A stretch of DNA of 54,586 nucleotides from Anaerolineales bacterium (GCA_014860745.1 JACZJC010000042.1:1-54586), one strand, 5' to 3'. Shown: positions 33,024-42,105, counted from the first letter of the stretch. The notes: generated by a model from the sequence alone, not told the origin. Made by a program: numbers and translations.

Positions 33024-33776
33024 TCATCCTATCCGCTCGGCATCGCGGCCATAGATGTCTTTGAATTTTTGATCGTCAATCTCACTGGGCAGACCCTCAA
33101 AGACCAGCTTCCCCTCATTCAAGGCAACCACCCGGTCGGCGTAACGATGGACCAGGTCAAGGAAATGCAGACTGCATAATATCGTAACGCCGTCTTTATC
33201 GTTGATGTCTTCCAAGTGTTTCATGATACTGTGCGCAAGGACAGGGTCCAGGCTGGCAACCGGTTCGTCCGCCAGGATTATTTCTGGATCCTGCATCAAA
33301 GCACGGGCAATGCCCACACGCTGCTGCTGCCCGCCGCTCAGCTCATCCGCGCGTTCATTGGCCTTTTCGGCAATGCCCACACGTTCCAATTGTTTGATGG
33401 CTTTTTCCATATCCGCCTTCGGGAAACGATTCACCAAACTCCAGGCCGGGTTGATGTAGCCCAACCGGCCTGCCAATACATTGGTAATTACTTTTGAACG
33501 ATGGACAAGGTTGAACTGCTGGAAGACCATGCCGATTTTGCGGCGGATGCGGCGCATTTCCTCCGGAGAGGCTTTGGTGACGTCCTCGCCATTCCAAAGG
33601 ATTTGTCCATCGGTTGGTTCGATCAGACGATTGATGCAGCGCAACAGGGTGGATTTGCCCGATCCGCTTAAGCCAATGACTGCCAGGAACTGGCCTTCCG
33701 GGACTTCAAAGCTGACGTTGTCGAGCGCCTTGACGCCGCCCTCATAAATTTTGGTCAGATTTTTTATCTGCAACAT
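33024..33776 (-). CDS. phnC: Phosphonate ABC transporter ATP-binding protein
   Basis: 250 residues. Walker A GLSGSGKSTLLRCIN, Q-loop VFQQFNLV, signature LSGGQQQRVGIARAL, Walker B EIILADEPVASLDP. Order and close spacing with phnE (7 nt) and phnD upstream support the phosphonate/phosphite importer assignment. No C-P lyase or other phosphonate catabolic genes are in the window. Confidence 0.95.
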   Translation of the reverse strand: MLQIKNLTKIYEGGVKALDNVSFEVPEGQFLAVIGLSGSGKSTLLRCINRLIEPTDGQILWNGEDVTKASPEEMRRIRRKIGMVFQQFNLVHRSKVITNVLAGRLGYINPAWSLVNRFPKADMEKAIKQLERVGIAEKANERADELSGGQQQRVGIARALMQDPEIILADEPVASLDPVLAHSIMKHLEDINDKDGVTILCSLHFLDLVHRYADRVVALNEGKLVFEGLPSEIDDQKFKDIYGRDAERIG

Positions 33777-33879
33777 AGTGGATATCCTGAAAACGAGGAT
33801 GCCAGCGCGCAGCGGCGCGGAGGGACTTCACAGGTATTATAAAAGAAATCTGTCCCCATTCTGTGTTTTTTCGAAATTG

Positions 33880-33974
33880 AACCCTAAAGGTCTTCCCTGC
33901 AAAGAACGAGGCGTTACCTGGTGGAAGCCCTGAATGGGTACGCGCTTTTGATTGTAAAAGAGACCTTTTGGTTT
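33880..33974. repeat. Diverged ACCCTAAAGGT-family arms
   Basis: AACCCTAAAGGTCT (33880-33893) and AGACCTTTTGGTTT (33961-33974) are inverted with a one-base slip and lie 67 nt apart in the phnD-phnC gap. A related but diverged member of the family at 624 and 26786. Confidence 0.5.
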
Positions 33975-33986
33975 TTTATCGTTATG

Positions 33987-34027
33987 AAAAATGTGGGGCA
34001 GGGATTTTGGCCCTGCCCCACATTTTT
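33987..34027. terminator. Hairpin between phnD and phnC
   Basis: AAAAATGTGGGGCAGGG (33987-34003) and CCCTGCCCCACATTTTT (34011-34027) form a perfect 17-bp stem, with A/T runs on both sides. Placed 16 nt after the phnD stop, it would end most transcripts there and let fewer reach phnC and phnE, giving extra binding protein. Confidence 0.85.
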
Positions 34028-34043
34028 TTACGGAGATTAAAGC

Positions 34044-35108
34044 TTATTCGGGAAGTGTGTAGCCGGTGGCTTCGACCATGGCGCGTACCATGTCATATTC
34101 GGCGTCGGTGGCAGGCGCAATGCCGGACCAGCCGTAGAAGTCGGCGGAGCCGATGGAGGTATCCCAGGCTTCGGTCTCGGCGAAGGCAAGCAGAGCTTCT
34201 TCGATTTGAGCGCGAACATCAGCGGGGAAGTCGGGTCCGAAGGACAGGGTGTCGTTCGGGATGGCGGCGGAAACTGCGAGGACACGGACCTTCTGCATCA
34301 CATCGGGTGCTTCGGTGCGGATGTTGGCGCGGGCATCGAGAACGCGGTAACCGTCGCAGAGCAATTTCTTGCCTTCAGCATCGGGGGCGCAGTTCGGGAT
34401 CACTTCAGCGGGGATTTCATACTGTTCGAGAGATGTGATCGTGCCTGCCAGATAGTCATCATAGGTGAACAGCGGATCGCCTTCGGGGTTCAAAGGAACG
34501 CTATAGAAGACGGTGCCGAAATCAACTTCTCCGTTGTATACAGCAGTGACGGTCTGGTTGTGGCCGCCGGTCTGCACCTGTTCGCCGGGGGTGATGCCAG
34601 CTTCGGCCAATTCCACTGCGGGAACCATGTAACCGGAGGTTGAGCCCAGATCGCCATAACCCCAGGTTGCTCCTTCGAGGTCGGCAAGGGTCTGGAATTC
34701 ACTGTCGCGGGCGACGATATACTCAGCCCAATAGACGGGATATCCGAAGCGGATGGCCTTGAAGGCTACATCCACGCCGCACAACTGGCTGGCGATGGCA
34801 TACCCGAGGCCGGGGATGAAGGCCATGGTGTCTGTTGGGGAAGCGCACATTTCTTCGATGGTGGCGGCGTAGGAGGTCGGGACGGTCACTTCGAAGGTCA
34901 GGCCGGTGGCTTCATTCAATGCGGTGGCCATTACTTCACCGCCGCTCACGATGATGTTCGCATCCACGGAGGGGACGAACAACACTTTGATGGGGCGTTC
35001 AGGTGTGCCGAGTTTTGCTTGGAAAAGCGAACCAGCGCCACACGCTGACAGGAACAATGAAGCAACTATAGTGAGCGTCAGCAAAACAAAGAACAAACGT
35101 TTATTCAT
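34044..35108 (-). CDS. phnD: Phosphonate/phosphate ABC transporter substrate-binding lipoprotein
   Basis: 354 residues from ATG at 35108, preceded by GAGGAG. The signal peptide ends in the lipobox LSACGAGS. The body is a PhnD-type periplasmic-binding fold: RPIKVLFVPSVDANIIVSGG, then MAFIPGLGYAIA, ATWGYGDLGSTSGYMVPA and GEVDFGTVFYS. The binding protein hands ligand to PhnE. The leading gene of the phn set. The ligand (phosphonate, phosphite or another small anion) is not certain. Confidence 0.92.
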   Translation of the reverse strand: MNKRLFFVLLTLTIVASLFLSACGAGSLFQAKLGTPERPIKVLFVPSVDANIIVSGGEVMATALNEATGLTFEVTVPTSYAATIEEMCASPTDTMAFIPGLGYAIASQLCGVDVAFKAIRFGYPVYWAEYIVARDSEFQTLADLEGATWGYGDLGSTSGYMVPAVELAEAGITPGEQVQTGGHNQTVTAVYNGEVDFGTVFYSVPLNPEGDPLFTYDDYLAGTITSLEQYEIPAEVIPNCAPDAEGKKLLCDGYRVLDARANIRTEAPDVMQKVRVLAVSAAIPNDTLSFGPDFPADVRAQIEEALLAFAETEAWDTSIGSADFYGWSGIAPATDAEYDMVRAMVEATGYTLPE

Positions 35109-35305
35109 ATCTTCTCCTCTTAAGAGATATATAAGGTTTTTTGGGGTGAGAGTCACCCCTGACTTAATGATGATAACGCATATATCGGTCATGAACAAGT
35201 ACGCTTTTCTTAAAAAATAAATATCCATTACACTTGCCCCCATGAGTTCCATCCTTTCCATTCAAGGATGGGGACGGATCGATACAACAACCTTCAGTAT
35301 CCTCG

Positions 35306-35515
35306 ATGAATAAACTATTCGCCCTTTGGAAACAGCAGGCCAGAAAGCTCAACCTTGAGGTGTATGCCCTGTATCTTGCGTGTCGAGACCCAAGAGTCTC
35401 CTGGCAGGCGCGGATCTTCGCCGCCGCTGTGGCGGCTTATGCCTTCAGCCCGATCGACTTGATCCCCGATTTCATTCCCATTCTCGGATATCTCGATGAC
35501 CTGGTTCTCATTTGA
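35306..35515 (+). CDS. DUF1232 (YkvA-like) protein, short
   Basis: 69 residues. The DUF1232 core is complete: [20 protein letters not shown], then [22 protein letters not shown]. YkvA-like proteins normally continue with another hydrophobic helix and about 40-60 residues; here TGA comes directly after the core. This may be a truncated copy. No good Shine-Dalgarno is seen; an 8-bp hairpin CCATCCTT/AAGGATGG lies upstream at 35249-35271. Confidence 0.65.
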   Translation: MNKLFALWKQQARKLNLEVYALYLACRDPRVSWQARIFAAAVAAYAFSPIDLIPDFIPILGYLDDLVLI

Positions 35516-35544
35516 CCTTTTGATCCACGGGAGCGAGTGGAGTT

Positions 35545-37011
35545 TCAATCCAAACCGACGACGGAAGGGGATTTCTCTTTTAGTTCCTGATGAGGGGTGA
35601 AGAAGACAGCCACCAATCCGAGCGCGGCGGAGACGAAGGCAATGACGAAGACGAGGTGAATGGCATTTGCCATTGCAAGGCGCACACCGGCATCGACAAT
35701 CACTTCAACGCCAGGTAAAGGATCGAGGATTTGAGCGACCAGGCTCGGGTCCAGCCCGGAGGCGCTCAGGTTTGAGGCAAGGCGAATGCTCAACGCGGCA
35801 CCCATCACACTCACACCCAAGGTTCCGCCGATCAAGCGGCTGAATTGAAGCATCGAAGTGGCTGTGCCGAGGTTGCGTCGTTCCATGGTCGTTTGCACAG
35901 CCACCAAAAACGCTGGCACGGAAAGGCCCATGCCAATGCCCATCATGGCCACGTAGAGCATCATGACGATCTGGCTCGAACCCGCGCCGATCCACATCAT
36001 GAGGAACGCGCCTGTTACAAATACCGCCGTGCCGACCAGCCCCAGCTTGCGATGGCCGACCGTCATGATCAAACGCATGCCGATGATGCTCGCGGTCACC
36101 CATCCCAACAACATCGGTGTGATGGTGATACCGGCCTGGGTGGCGCTGGTGCCCAACACCGATTGGACGAAAAGCGGGATGTACGAGATGCTGCCAAACA
36201 AAGCCCAGCCCGTGAAAATGCCGTGTGTAATGGCCGTGAGGAAAAGACGGTCGCGGAACAGGGGGAGCGGCAGGATCGGGTCGGCGGAGCGGCTCTCCAC
36301 CCAGACCAATGCCGCAAATAAAACGACAGCGAGCGAGATCAGTGACCAGCTGCCGATGGAACCGAAATCCATTAACCCAAGCAATAACGAGACAATGCTG
36401 GAGGTGAGCAATGCCGCGCCGAGGTAATCCACCTTCGGTCTTTCGTGACTTTGAGCCTGCTCCTGCCATCCGAAAGCGACCAGCGCCGCTGCAAGCAAGC
36501 CCGGCAAAATGTTGATGTAGAAGATCCAGTGCCAGGTGAATTTATCCACGATATAGCCGCCGAGGAGCGGACCCACAATGGACGAGAAGCCCCACACGCC
36601 GGAGAAAAGCCCCTGCATTTTGGCGCGCTGCCGCAGATTGAACATTTCACCGATCAGGATGAACGCGAGCGGCTGGATGCCTCCCGCGCCGAGTCCCTGC
36701 AGGGCGCGGCCAAGGATGAGCTGGGTCATGCTGTTCGCGAGCCCGCACATCACTGAGCCAAGCAAAAAGAGCGCCATCGCGATCACATAGATTCGGCGGC
36801 GGCCATAGATATCCGAGAGTTTTCCGTAGAGCGGGACAAAGGTCGTGGAGGTGAGCATGAAGGCCGAAAAGACCCATGAATAATGTTCCAGCCCGCCGAG
36901 TTGACCGACGATGGTGGGCATGGCGGTTGCAACGACCGTCGATTCCATGGAAGCGAGGAACAGGCTGAGCATGACCCCGATGGTGACGAGGATGATTCTG
37001 TTTTGTGGCAT
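35545..37011 (-). CDS. MFS multidrug transporter, DHA2 (EmrB/QacA) family
   Basis: 488 residues with about 14 membrane helices. Motif C-like and motif A regions are visible: LFLASMESTVVATAMPTIVG in helix 1, YGKLSDIYGRRRIYV (motif A, about 62-76) and LGRALQGLGAGGIQPLAF. Proton-driven drug export is expected. No regulator gene is adjacent. GAAAGG precedes ATG. Confidence 0.92.
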   Translation of the reverse strand: MPQNRIILVTIGVMLSLFLASMESTVVATAMPTIVGQLGGLEHYSWVFSAFMLTSTTFVPLYGKLSDIYGRRRIYVIAMALFLLGSVMCGLANSMTQLILGRALQGLGAGGIQPLAFILIGEMFNLRQRAKMQGLFSGVWGFSSIVGPLLGGYIVDKFTWHWIFYINILPGLLAAALVAFGWQEQAQSHERPKVDYLGAALLTSSIVSLLLGLMDFGSIGSWSLISLAVVLFAALVWVESRSADPILPLPLFRDRLFLTAITHGIFTGWALFGSISYIPLFVQSVLGTSATQAGITITPMLLGWVTASIIGMRLIMTVGHRKLGLVGTAVFVTGAFLMMWIGAGSSQIVMMLYVAMMGIGMGLSVPAFLVAVQTTMERRNLGTATSMLQFSRLIGGTLGVSVMGAALSIRLASNLSASGLDPSLVAQILDPLPGVEVIVDAGVRLAMANAIHLVFVIAFVSAALGLVAVFFTPHQELKEKSPSVVGLD

Positions 37012-37080
37012 AAAAGCCTTTCAAGGTGTTGATGTTCGCGCAATCATACTCCAAAATGATACCGGCGCATTATTCAACTA

Positions 37081-37191
37081 TTAAGAAGCCGCAGGCTCAC
37101 AACCCGTATCTTCTGCTTCAGGTGGAATAATCTTCATTTCAGAAAGTGCATATAATGATGCTCGAGGAATAACAATTTTCACGATTAACAT
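37081..37191 (-). CDS. Possible small ORF
   Basis: 36 codons reading MLIVKIVIPRASLYALSEMK and onward to GCEPAAS, two stops in a row at the end (TAA TAG). A GGGAG lies 10 nt before ATG. It occupies the gap between the MFS gene and the GIY-YIG-like gene. No homology is recognised, and it could be chance or the tail of a lost gene. Confidence 0.25.
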   Translation of the reverse strand: MLIVKIVIPRASLYALSEMKIIPPEAEDTGCEPAAS

Positions 37192-37207
37192 GATGTGACT
37201 ACTCCCT

Positions 37208-37702
37208 ATGAACATTGAAAATATCGCAATGCCACTTAAGCGATTCTTGCTCGTCGAACAATGCCCTGCATCCTGGAAAAGCCTGGATCTATATCTAATT
37301 CGAGATGAAACCGTTGCTTTCTATGCCGGTCAGTCATATCTCGCCTTTGCCCGCGTCTGGGAGCATTTGATCAATGGCTTCAAAGGCCACTCTATTGTTG
37401 GGCGTTTCGTTTGGTGCAATTGGCCAAGATCAATGAGTTTCACAATCGAATTGTTGAGCTCACAATCTGAGCGATTTGGTGTTGTCGGAAATGAATTGAA
37501 TGCTTCTGAGCGGCTGCTTATCCGGCATTGGTCACCTTGCTTCAATTTATCGCAGAACAATCGGCCCACACCTTTACCAAATTCCTATTTCCCGCCAAAT
37601 GCCCCATTCAGACGCAGGCAAAGCTTAAGAATGCTGATCCACGAGGCAGAGCGGGCGGTGAAAGCAGACGATACGAAACTTTGGCTGGAAAATATGGAGT
37701 AG
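37208..37702 (+). CDS. GIY-YIG nuclease-like protein
   Basis: 164 residues. The order of features fits the GIY-YIG fold: DLYLIRDETVAFYAGQSYLA (YLI...YAG), an Arg in FARVWEHLINGF, and a late Glu plus Asn in NASERLLIRHWSPCFN. The N-terminal MPLKRFLLVEQCPASWKSL and the C-terminal tail (APFRRRQSLRMLIHEAERAV) are extra. Base composition is clearly more AT-rich than the flanks, suggesting transfer. Not close to UvrC or homing endonucleases by eye. No good Shine-Dalgarno. Confidence 0.6.
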   Translation: MNIENIAMPLKRFLLVEQCPASWKSLDLYLIRDETVAFYAGQSYLAFARVWEHLINGFKGHSIVGRFVWCNWPRSMSFTIELLSSQSERFGVVGNELNASERLLIRHWSPCFNLSQNNRPTPLPNSYFPPNAPFRRRQSLRMLIHEAERAVKADDTKLWLENME

Positions 37703-37868
37703 TGAAAACACGACAGATCTCAACATGGCATGTAAACCTTCGCTGTGACCAGTCATCCCACCTACCTAGCCAGCGTTGAACCATTTGACAGAACAGCATT
37801 TACACCACATAAAAACAGGTATGTGAAGTCTGTAAATCGACAAACCAAAGACAACTATTCATAAAACT

Positions 37869-37900
37869 CAAACTCCCGTCATGGTTATGACGGGAGTTTG
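37869..37900. terminator. Perfect hairpin CAAACTCCCGTCAT
   Basis: CAAACTCCCGTCAT and ATGACGGGAGTTTG form a 14-bp stem with a GGTT tetraloop, 12 nt beyond the stop of the minus-strand gene. It probably ends the minus-strand sigma-factor operon. The 37703-37868 stretch is AT-rich with no gene seen. Confidence 0.8.
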
Positions 37901-37912
37901 GATTCGTATTAT

Positions 37913-38314
37913 CTATTTCGCCCTCATCCTGTTATTGCGCGGATTATGCTCCACTTCTGCAAGTCCCAGCGCCTCCATCAAAGGCGGGATGTACATTGCG
38001 AAGCGGCCCCTGAATCCCTTCTTCAACCCGTACCAGCCGCCGATCGGATTTTTCGGCGAACGCGCCCAATGTTCCACAGTGCCTTCAATGGTTTCCTGTT
38101 TTTCGTCTTTGCTGCCCAATTCCATCCAGTCGCCATGTTTTTTCAACATGGCATGCAAGTCTGCAAGACAACGATAGTCATAATGCAATACGGTTGTGCC
38201 GACCGTGCATACAATTATTTCCTTCCCGTCTTTCATGTCCACATACATTTCATATTCTGATGTCTGCGGAGGTGTTTTTAATTTCCAGGGTTTGTCTTTG
38301 GTTCTTTTTTCCAT
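37913..38314 (-). CDS. Hypothetical protein in the ECF sigma operon
   Basis: 133 residues. No signal peptide. EYEMYVDMKDGKEIIVCTVG, TVLHYDYRCLADLHAMLKKH and EGTVEHWARSPKNPIGGWYG give it a conserved look; VDMKDGK plus Trp-rich segments are unlike any family I can name. It is the third gene of a minus-strand set: sigma factor, SRPBCC protein, this. Function unknown. Confidence 0.75.
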   Translation of the reverse strand: MEKRTKDKPWKLKTPPQTSEYEMYVDMKDGKEIIVCTVGTTVLHYDYRCLADLHAMLKKHGDWMELGSKDEKQETIEGTVEHWARSPKNPIGGWYGLKKGFRGRFAMYIPPLMEALGLAEVEHNPRNNRMRAK

Positions 38315-38328
38315 GGTTTTCTCCTCGT

Positions 38329-38793
38329 CTACTTTTTGGCCTTTTGGATTTTTTCCGCTTCTTTCTTCAGGTCGGCAGCGAACTGTTCGAAAGATTCATC
38401 GAAAGATGGGATGAAGCTGGCGAATAACGGGAAAAGCGGGCCGCCGATCTTTTCGGACATTGTAAAGTCTGTGCCCCCCATGCTTTTCTCAAGCGAGTAC
38501 ACGCGACTCCCCATATTATCGCCCCAAACCAGGCGTTTTTCGGGCATAAACTCTTTAATTTTCAATTTGAAGACCCGCTTTTCATCCAACGTGGACTTGA
38601 GTTCAATCGTCCCGCCCTCCCTGATCTCGCCGGTCAAGGAAACCACTGTGGAATTCCATCTCGAAAAATCGGATGCGTGCGTGAGTAAGGCCCAAACAAT
38701 AGAAGGATCCGCCTCGATCTTCGCGCGGACGGTTGTCTCCCGGCTGAATATGGTCTTACGGGTGGAAGCTTTTCCTGTCGGTATGCTGTTCAT
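38329..38793 (-). CDS. SRPBCC (START-like) domain protein
   Basis: 154 residues. A lipid/ligand-binding helix-grip fold is suggested by TVRAKIEADPSIVWALLTHA, then FSRWNSTVVSLTGEIREGGT, RLVWGDNMGSRVYSLEKSMG and the C-terminal long helix SFIPSFDESFEQFAADLKKEA. Such proteins bind hydrophobic ligands or modify stress responses. Likely controlled by the neighbouring ECF sigma factor. Confidence 0.85.
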   Translation of the reverse strand: MNSIPTGKASTRKTIFSRETTVRAKIEADPSIVWALLTHASDFSRWNSTVVSLTGEIREGGTIELKSTLDEKRVFKLKIKEFMPEKRLVWGDNMGSRVYSLEKSMGGTDFTMSEKIGGPLFPLFASFIPSFDESFEQFAADLKKEAEKIQKAKK

Positions 38794-38847
38794 TTTTCAT
38801 CTCCTTTTCTTTATTAGACGACCCGCAGAAGAAAAATGATAGGCGGT

Positions 38848-39648
38848 TTACTTGGTTTCCCCAAGGTATTTTTCCATCACTTTTCGGTTGTGCTCCAAAT
38901 GGTAAAGCTGTAAATCCGCCGCCCCCGACTCGAAAGGATCGAGCTCCTGCAGAATCTTCATGCGCAGGTCGAATAACTCCTCCTTGCTTTTATCCTCCGC
39001 ATCCCTCGCCATTTCGATCTTTGCCAGTTCTTCCTGCGCTTTTTGTTTGGGATTAAAGATGCCGTTCAGTTCCGTGCACTGGTGGCAGATTCCCTGCTTG
39101 TTGATCAGCGAACAGCGCTGGTCGAAGATATCGATCATCTGATTGCGGCTCACATGGAGGTAGTATTTCACCATGGCTTCTGATTGTTTCAGGATCTCGG
39201 CGATTTCCCTGAGCTTGAACCCGTACACTTCCTTCAAAAGCAGCGCAAGGTGCTGCTCCAGCGGCAGGGTTTTTGAAACACAAGTAAAACAGAAGGCAAT
39301 ATGTTCCTTGATCTCAAAGTTTCCCTGAGGAGAAGTCTGCCGGATGTTCATGGCCTCCTTAAAAAACTGCGGATTCTTTAGCGATTCTTCCCTGCAAATA
39401 TCGGTCACAGTATCAGGCCAGCGCTTCCTCGACCGCAATTGGTCCATCGCGAGATTCGATCCGATCCGAAAGACCCATGTTTTCAGGGAGGATTCGCCGC
39501 GAAAGGTATTGATCTTTGTAGAAGCCTTGATATAGGTTTCCTGAACGATATCCTCCGCGTCCTGCACGCTGGCGGTGATCCGAAGCAGGAAGGATTTCAA
39601 CTCCCCTTGAAAATTTTCGAATTCTATTGCCAATTGATCTGTGGTCAT
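38848..39648 (-). CDS. ECF-type sigma-70 factor with Cys-rich C-terminal extension
   Basis: 266 residues, longer than the usual 170-200. Region 2: SVQDAEDIVQETYIKASTKI, then TWVFRIGSNLAMDQLRSRKR. Region 4: YGFKLREIAEILKQSEAMVK. Between them is HIAFCFTCVSKTLP, and after region 4 comes GICHQCTELNG; both hold CxxC pairs. A charged helical tail of about 80 residues follows. No anti-sigma factor is adjacent, so the Cys pairs may sense metal or redox directly. It leads the SRPBCC/hypothetical operon. Confidence 0.85.
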   Translation of the reverse strand: MTTDQLAIEFENFQGELKSFLLRITASVQDAEDIVQETYIKASTKINTFRGESSLKTWVFRIGSNLAMDQLRSRKRWPDTVTDICREESLKNPQFFKEAMNIRQTSPQGNFEIKEHIAFCFTCVSKTLPLEQHLALLLKEVYGFKLREIAEILKQSEAMVKYYLHVSRNQMIDIFDQRCSLINKQGICHQCTELNGIFNPKQKAQEELAKIEMARDAEDKSKEELFDLRMKILQELDPFESGAADLQLYHLEHNRKVMEKYLGETK

Positions 39649-39734
39649 ATTGCGTTCATCATTTCTTAAAAGAAACCATCGAAAAAAAACCTCCCAGGAA
39701 TCAGGGTTCGAGGGAGACTTTCATACACATGATT

Positions 39735-40685
39735 TTATTTCACTACTGTCAGCGGTTCCCCATACAACTTACGATGCACCACACTCAGCGCGCGGACTTG
39801 CTCCGCCGCATGATAGGAAGACCGCACCAGCGGATTCGACTCAACCCACTTAAAGCCGATCTCTTTTCCAAAATCGCGCAGTTCGGCGAATTCCTCCATT
39901 GTGTAATAACGCTGCATGGCAAGATGTTTCTTGCTCGGCTGTAAATACTGGCCGATAGTGAGAATATCCACACCCCAACTACGCTGGTCGCGCATCACTT
40001 GCTTTACTTCGTCCATGGTTTCGCCGAGGCCGAGCATGATGCCCGATTTGGTCAGCACATCGGGGTCAAGATTTTTCGCGTTGGAAAGAGTCGCCGCCGC
40101 CCATTCGTAATTATCCTGCGGCTGGACGGTCTTGAACAAACGCGGAACCGTTTCCACATTGTGATTCAAAATTTCCGGGCGCGCGTCCATGACGATCTTC
40201 AAGGCTTCGATACTGCCTTTGAAATCGGGGATCAACACTTCGATGGAACAGCCCGGCAGCACTTCGCGGATGCGTCGAATCACCATCGCGAAGATCGGTG
40301 CGCCGCCGTCACGGCGTTCATCGCGGTTCACCGAAGTGATGACCGCATGTTTCAGGTCCATCGACTTCACGGCTTGCGCCACACGTTCAGCTTCGCCCCA
40401 ATCCAATAAGGCGGGCTTGCCGTGTTTGATGTCACAGAAGGCGCAGGTGCGAGTACACACATCACCGAGCATCAAAAATGTGGCGGTGCCGCTTCCCCAG
40501 CATTCGCCGAGGTTCGGGCACATGGCTTCTTCACAAACGGTGTGCAATTCCTTCGAACGCATCAGTACTTGCAGGCGTTCGTAGGTCTCCCCTGCAGGCG
40601 CGCGCACTTTGATCCAGTCCGGGCGGCGCAGGGGGCGGGATTCTGTTTCGGGTTTGACTCTGTCTCTCGTTGGGGTGGCAGGCAT
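39735..40685 (-). CDS. lipA: Lipoyl synthase
   Basis: 316 residues from ATG at 40685 (AAGGA before it). Radical-SAM enzyme that inserts two sulfurs into octanoyl groups on lipoyl domains. The auxiliary Fe-S cluster motif [12 protein letters not shown] and the radical-SAM CTRTCAFC are both intact. [14 protein letters not shown] and the terminal [11 protein letters not shown] with the Arg-Ser-Ser-Tyr signature are typical of LipA. No lipB, lplA or 2-oxoacid dehydrogenase genes are in the window. Confidence 0.96.
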   Translation of the reverse strand: MPATPTRDRVKPETESRPLRRPDWIKVRAPAGETYERLQVLMRSKELHTVCEEAMCPNLGECWGSGTATFLMLGDVCTRTCAFCDIKHGKPALLDWGEAERVAQAVKSMDLKHAVITSVNRDERRDGGAPIFAMVIRRIREVLPGCSIEVLIPDFKGSIEALKIVMDARPEILNHNVETVPRLFKTVQPQDNYEWAAATLSNAKNLDPDVLTKSGIMLGLGETMDEVKQVMRDQRSWGVDILTIGQYLQPSKKHLAMQRYYTMEEFAELRDFGKEIGFKWVESNPLVRSSYHAAEQVRALSVVHRKLYGEPLTVVK

Positions 40686-40708
40686 AGGGTCCTTGTGAGG
40701 CGTATCCT

Positions 40709-40799
40709 GTCGTTGCGAGTTTTTGCGAAGCAATCTCATCATCAAACAGGAGATTGCTTCGGGATTTCGACGCTACCGCGTCTCAACCCTCGCAATGAC
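40709..40799. repeat. TCATTGCGAGG-type palindromic repeat, copy 2 (nested)
   Basis: Outer arms GTCGTTGCGAG (40709-40719) and CTCGCAATGAC (40789-40799), inner perfect 12-bp arms CGAAGCAATCTC (40726-40737) and GAGATTGCTTCG (40750-40761). It lies in the lipA-nfeD gap and could serve as an mRNA hairpin. Confidence 0.7.
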
Positions 40800-40800
40800 A

Positions 40801-42105
40801 TCATTTCTTTTTCACGATCAATCTTAATCCGCGTACTTCGACTACTTCTATGAGATCACCCTTACGGATGGATTCCGACTCGTCGGCTTTTTCGGCGCTC
40901 CACAGTTCACTTCCCACTTGAACCTGGCCCGCTTCGTGGCTGAACGATTTGGCTGTCCCTGTTCTTCCGATTAGGGATTCCACGCCGATGCGGACCGGCG
41001 CGCGCTGGGCGCGAATGGCGAACATCAATACCGTGAAGGTCAGCAGGCCAAGGAATATTCCCATCCCCACTACAAGCGGCACGGACACACGCTGGAATTG
41101 CGGAGTGCCGGGTGAATTGAATAATACCAGCGCGCCGATGATAAACGATGCCACGCCCGCAGTGGTGAGCGCGCCATGTGTGGGAGCTTTGATATCGAGA
41201 ATGAACAGCACGAAGGCTATGAGGAGGAAAATCACCCCGAACCAGTTGATGGGCAGAACGCCCATGCCGTACACGGCAAGGGTCAGGCAGACCGTGCCAA
41301 TGAACCCTGCCACCCAACCGCCGGGTGAAGAGATTTCGATCAAAACGGCTTGCACGCCGATGGCAAGCAAAAGGAAGGCGATGTTCGGGTCGGTGAGCAG
41401 CAGTAACAGTTGCTCGATGAAGCTGATGTTAAGATCCTGCGTGCGGATGTTCTCTGTCTTAAAGGTGTGACGGCTGTTTTGCAATTGGACAGTGAATCCA
41501 TTCAGGGCTTGCAGCAGGTCTTCGGTATCGTCGGCAATGAAGTCGATCAATCCAGCATCGAACGCCTCTTTGGCTGTGACGGCTTTGGCATCGTCGATCA
41601 TTGCCTCGGCAAGATTGATGGCCCTTGTACCGCGATCTTCCACCAGGCTGCGCGCGCGGGCTTTTAGAATTTCCTTCACCTTGGTCTGCAGCGTGGATTC
41701 GATATCCGCGCCGCTGGAATCGATGGGGCTGGCCGCGCCAATGGCCGTTTTGGGCGCCATGGCAGAGGCATGCCCGGCCATGGTGATCAACGCGCCCGCG
41801 CTGCCTGCGATCGCATCGTTCGGGGATACATACACAACCACCGGCACCTCGCTGGCGCGCATCTCCTCGATCATGCTCAGCATGGTATCCACACTTCCGC
41901 CGGGCGTGTTCAATTGAATGATGATGACTTCCGCATTTCTTTGCTCCGCGGTTTTGATGCCGCGTTTGAAGTACTCCAGCATCGGCGGCATGATCGGGCC
42001 ATCCGCCGTCATCACAATGGCCAGCGGCGCGTCGCTTTGCGCAAGGGCGGGTTGGAACAATATCAATGCGATCAGAATTAAAACGGGTATGCGGATTATT
42101 TTCAT
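40801..42105 (-). CDS. NfeD-family membrane serine protease (ClpP-like)
   Basis: 434 residues. A signal peptide (IIRIPVLILIALILFQPALA) precedes a ClpP-class protease domain with catalytic Ser in NDAIAGSAGALITMAG and Lys in LQTKVKEILKARARSL. Four to five membrane helices follow (LLLAIGVQAVLIEISSPGG onward). The C-terminal OB-fold NfeD domain ends SEFIRKGDLIEVVEVRGLRL-like. Usually partnered with SPFH proteins; the SPFH gene here is 16 kb away at 23640. Confidence 0.92.
   Translation of the reverse strand: MKIIRIPVLILIALILFQPALAQSDAPLAIVMTADGPIMPPMLEYFKRGIKTAEQRNAEVIIIQLNTPGGSVDTMLSMIEEMRASEVPVVVYVSPNDAIAGSAGALITMAGHASAMAPKTAIGAASPIDSSGADIESTLQTKVKEILKARARSLVEDRGTRAINLAEAMIDDAKAVTAKEAFDAGLIDFIADDTEDLLQALNGFTVQLQNSRHTFKTENIRTQDLNISFIEQLLLLLTDPNIAFLLLAIGVQAVLIEISSPGGWVAGFIGTVCLTLAVYGMGVLPINWFGVIFLLIAFVLFILDIKAPTHGALTTAGVASFIIGALVLFNSPGTPQFQRVSVPLVVGMGIFLGLLTFTVLMFAIRAQRAPVRIGVESLIGRTGTAKSFSHEAGQVQVGSELWSAEKADESESIRKGDLIEVVEVRGLRLIVKKK

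Noticed and set aside
35503-35600. UGA after DUF1232 as a second selenocysteine
   Set aside because: The following codons give no recognisable continuation and no Cys homologue position is known there.
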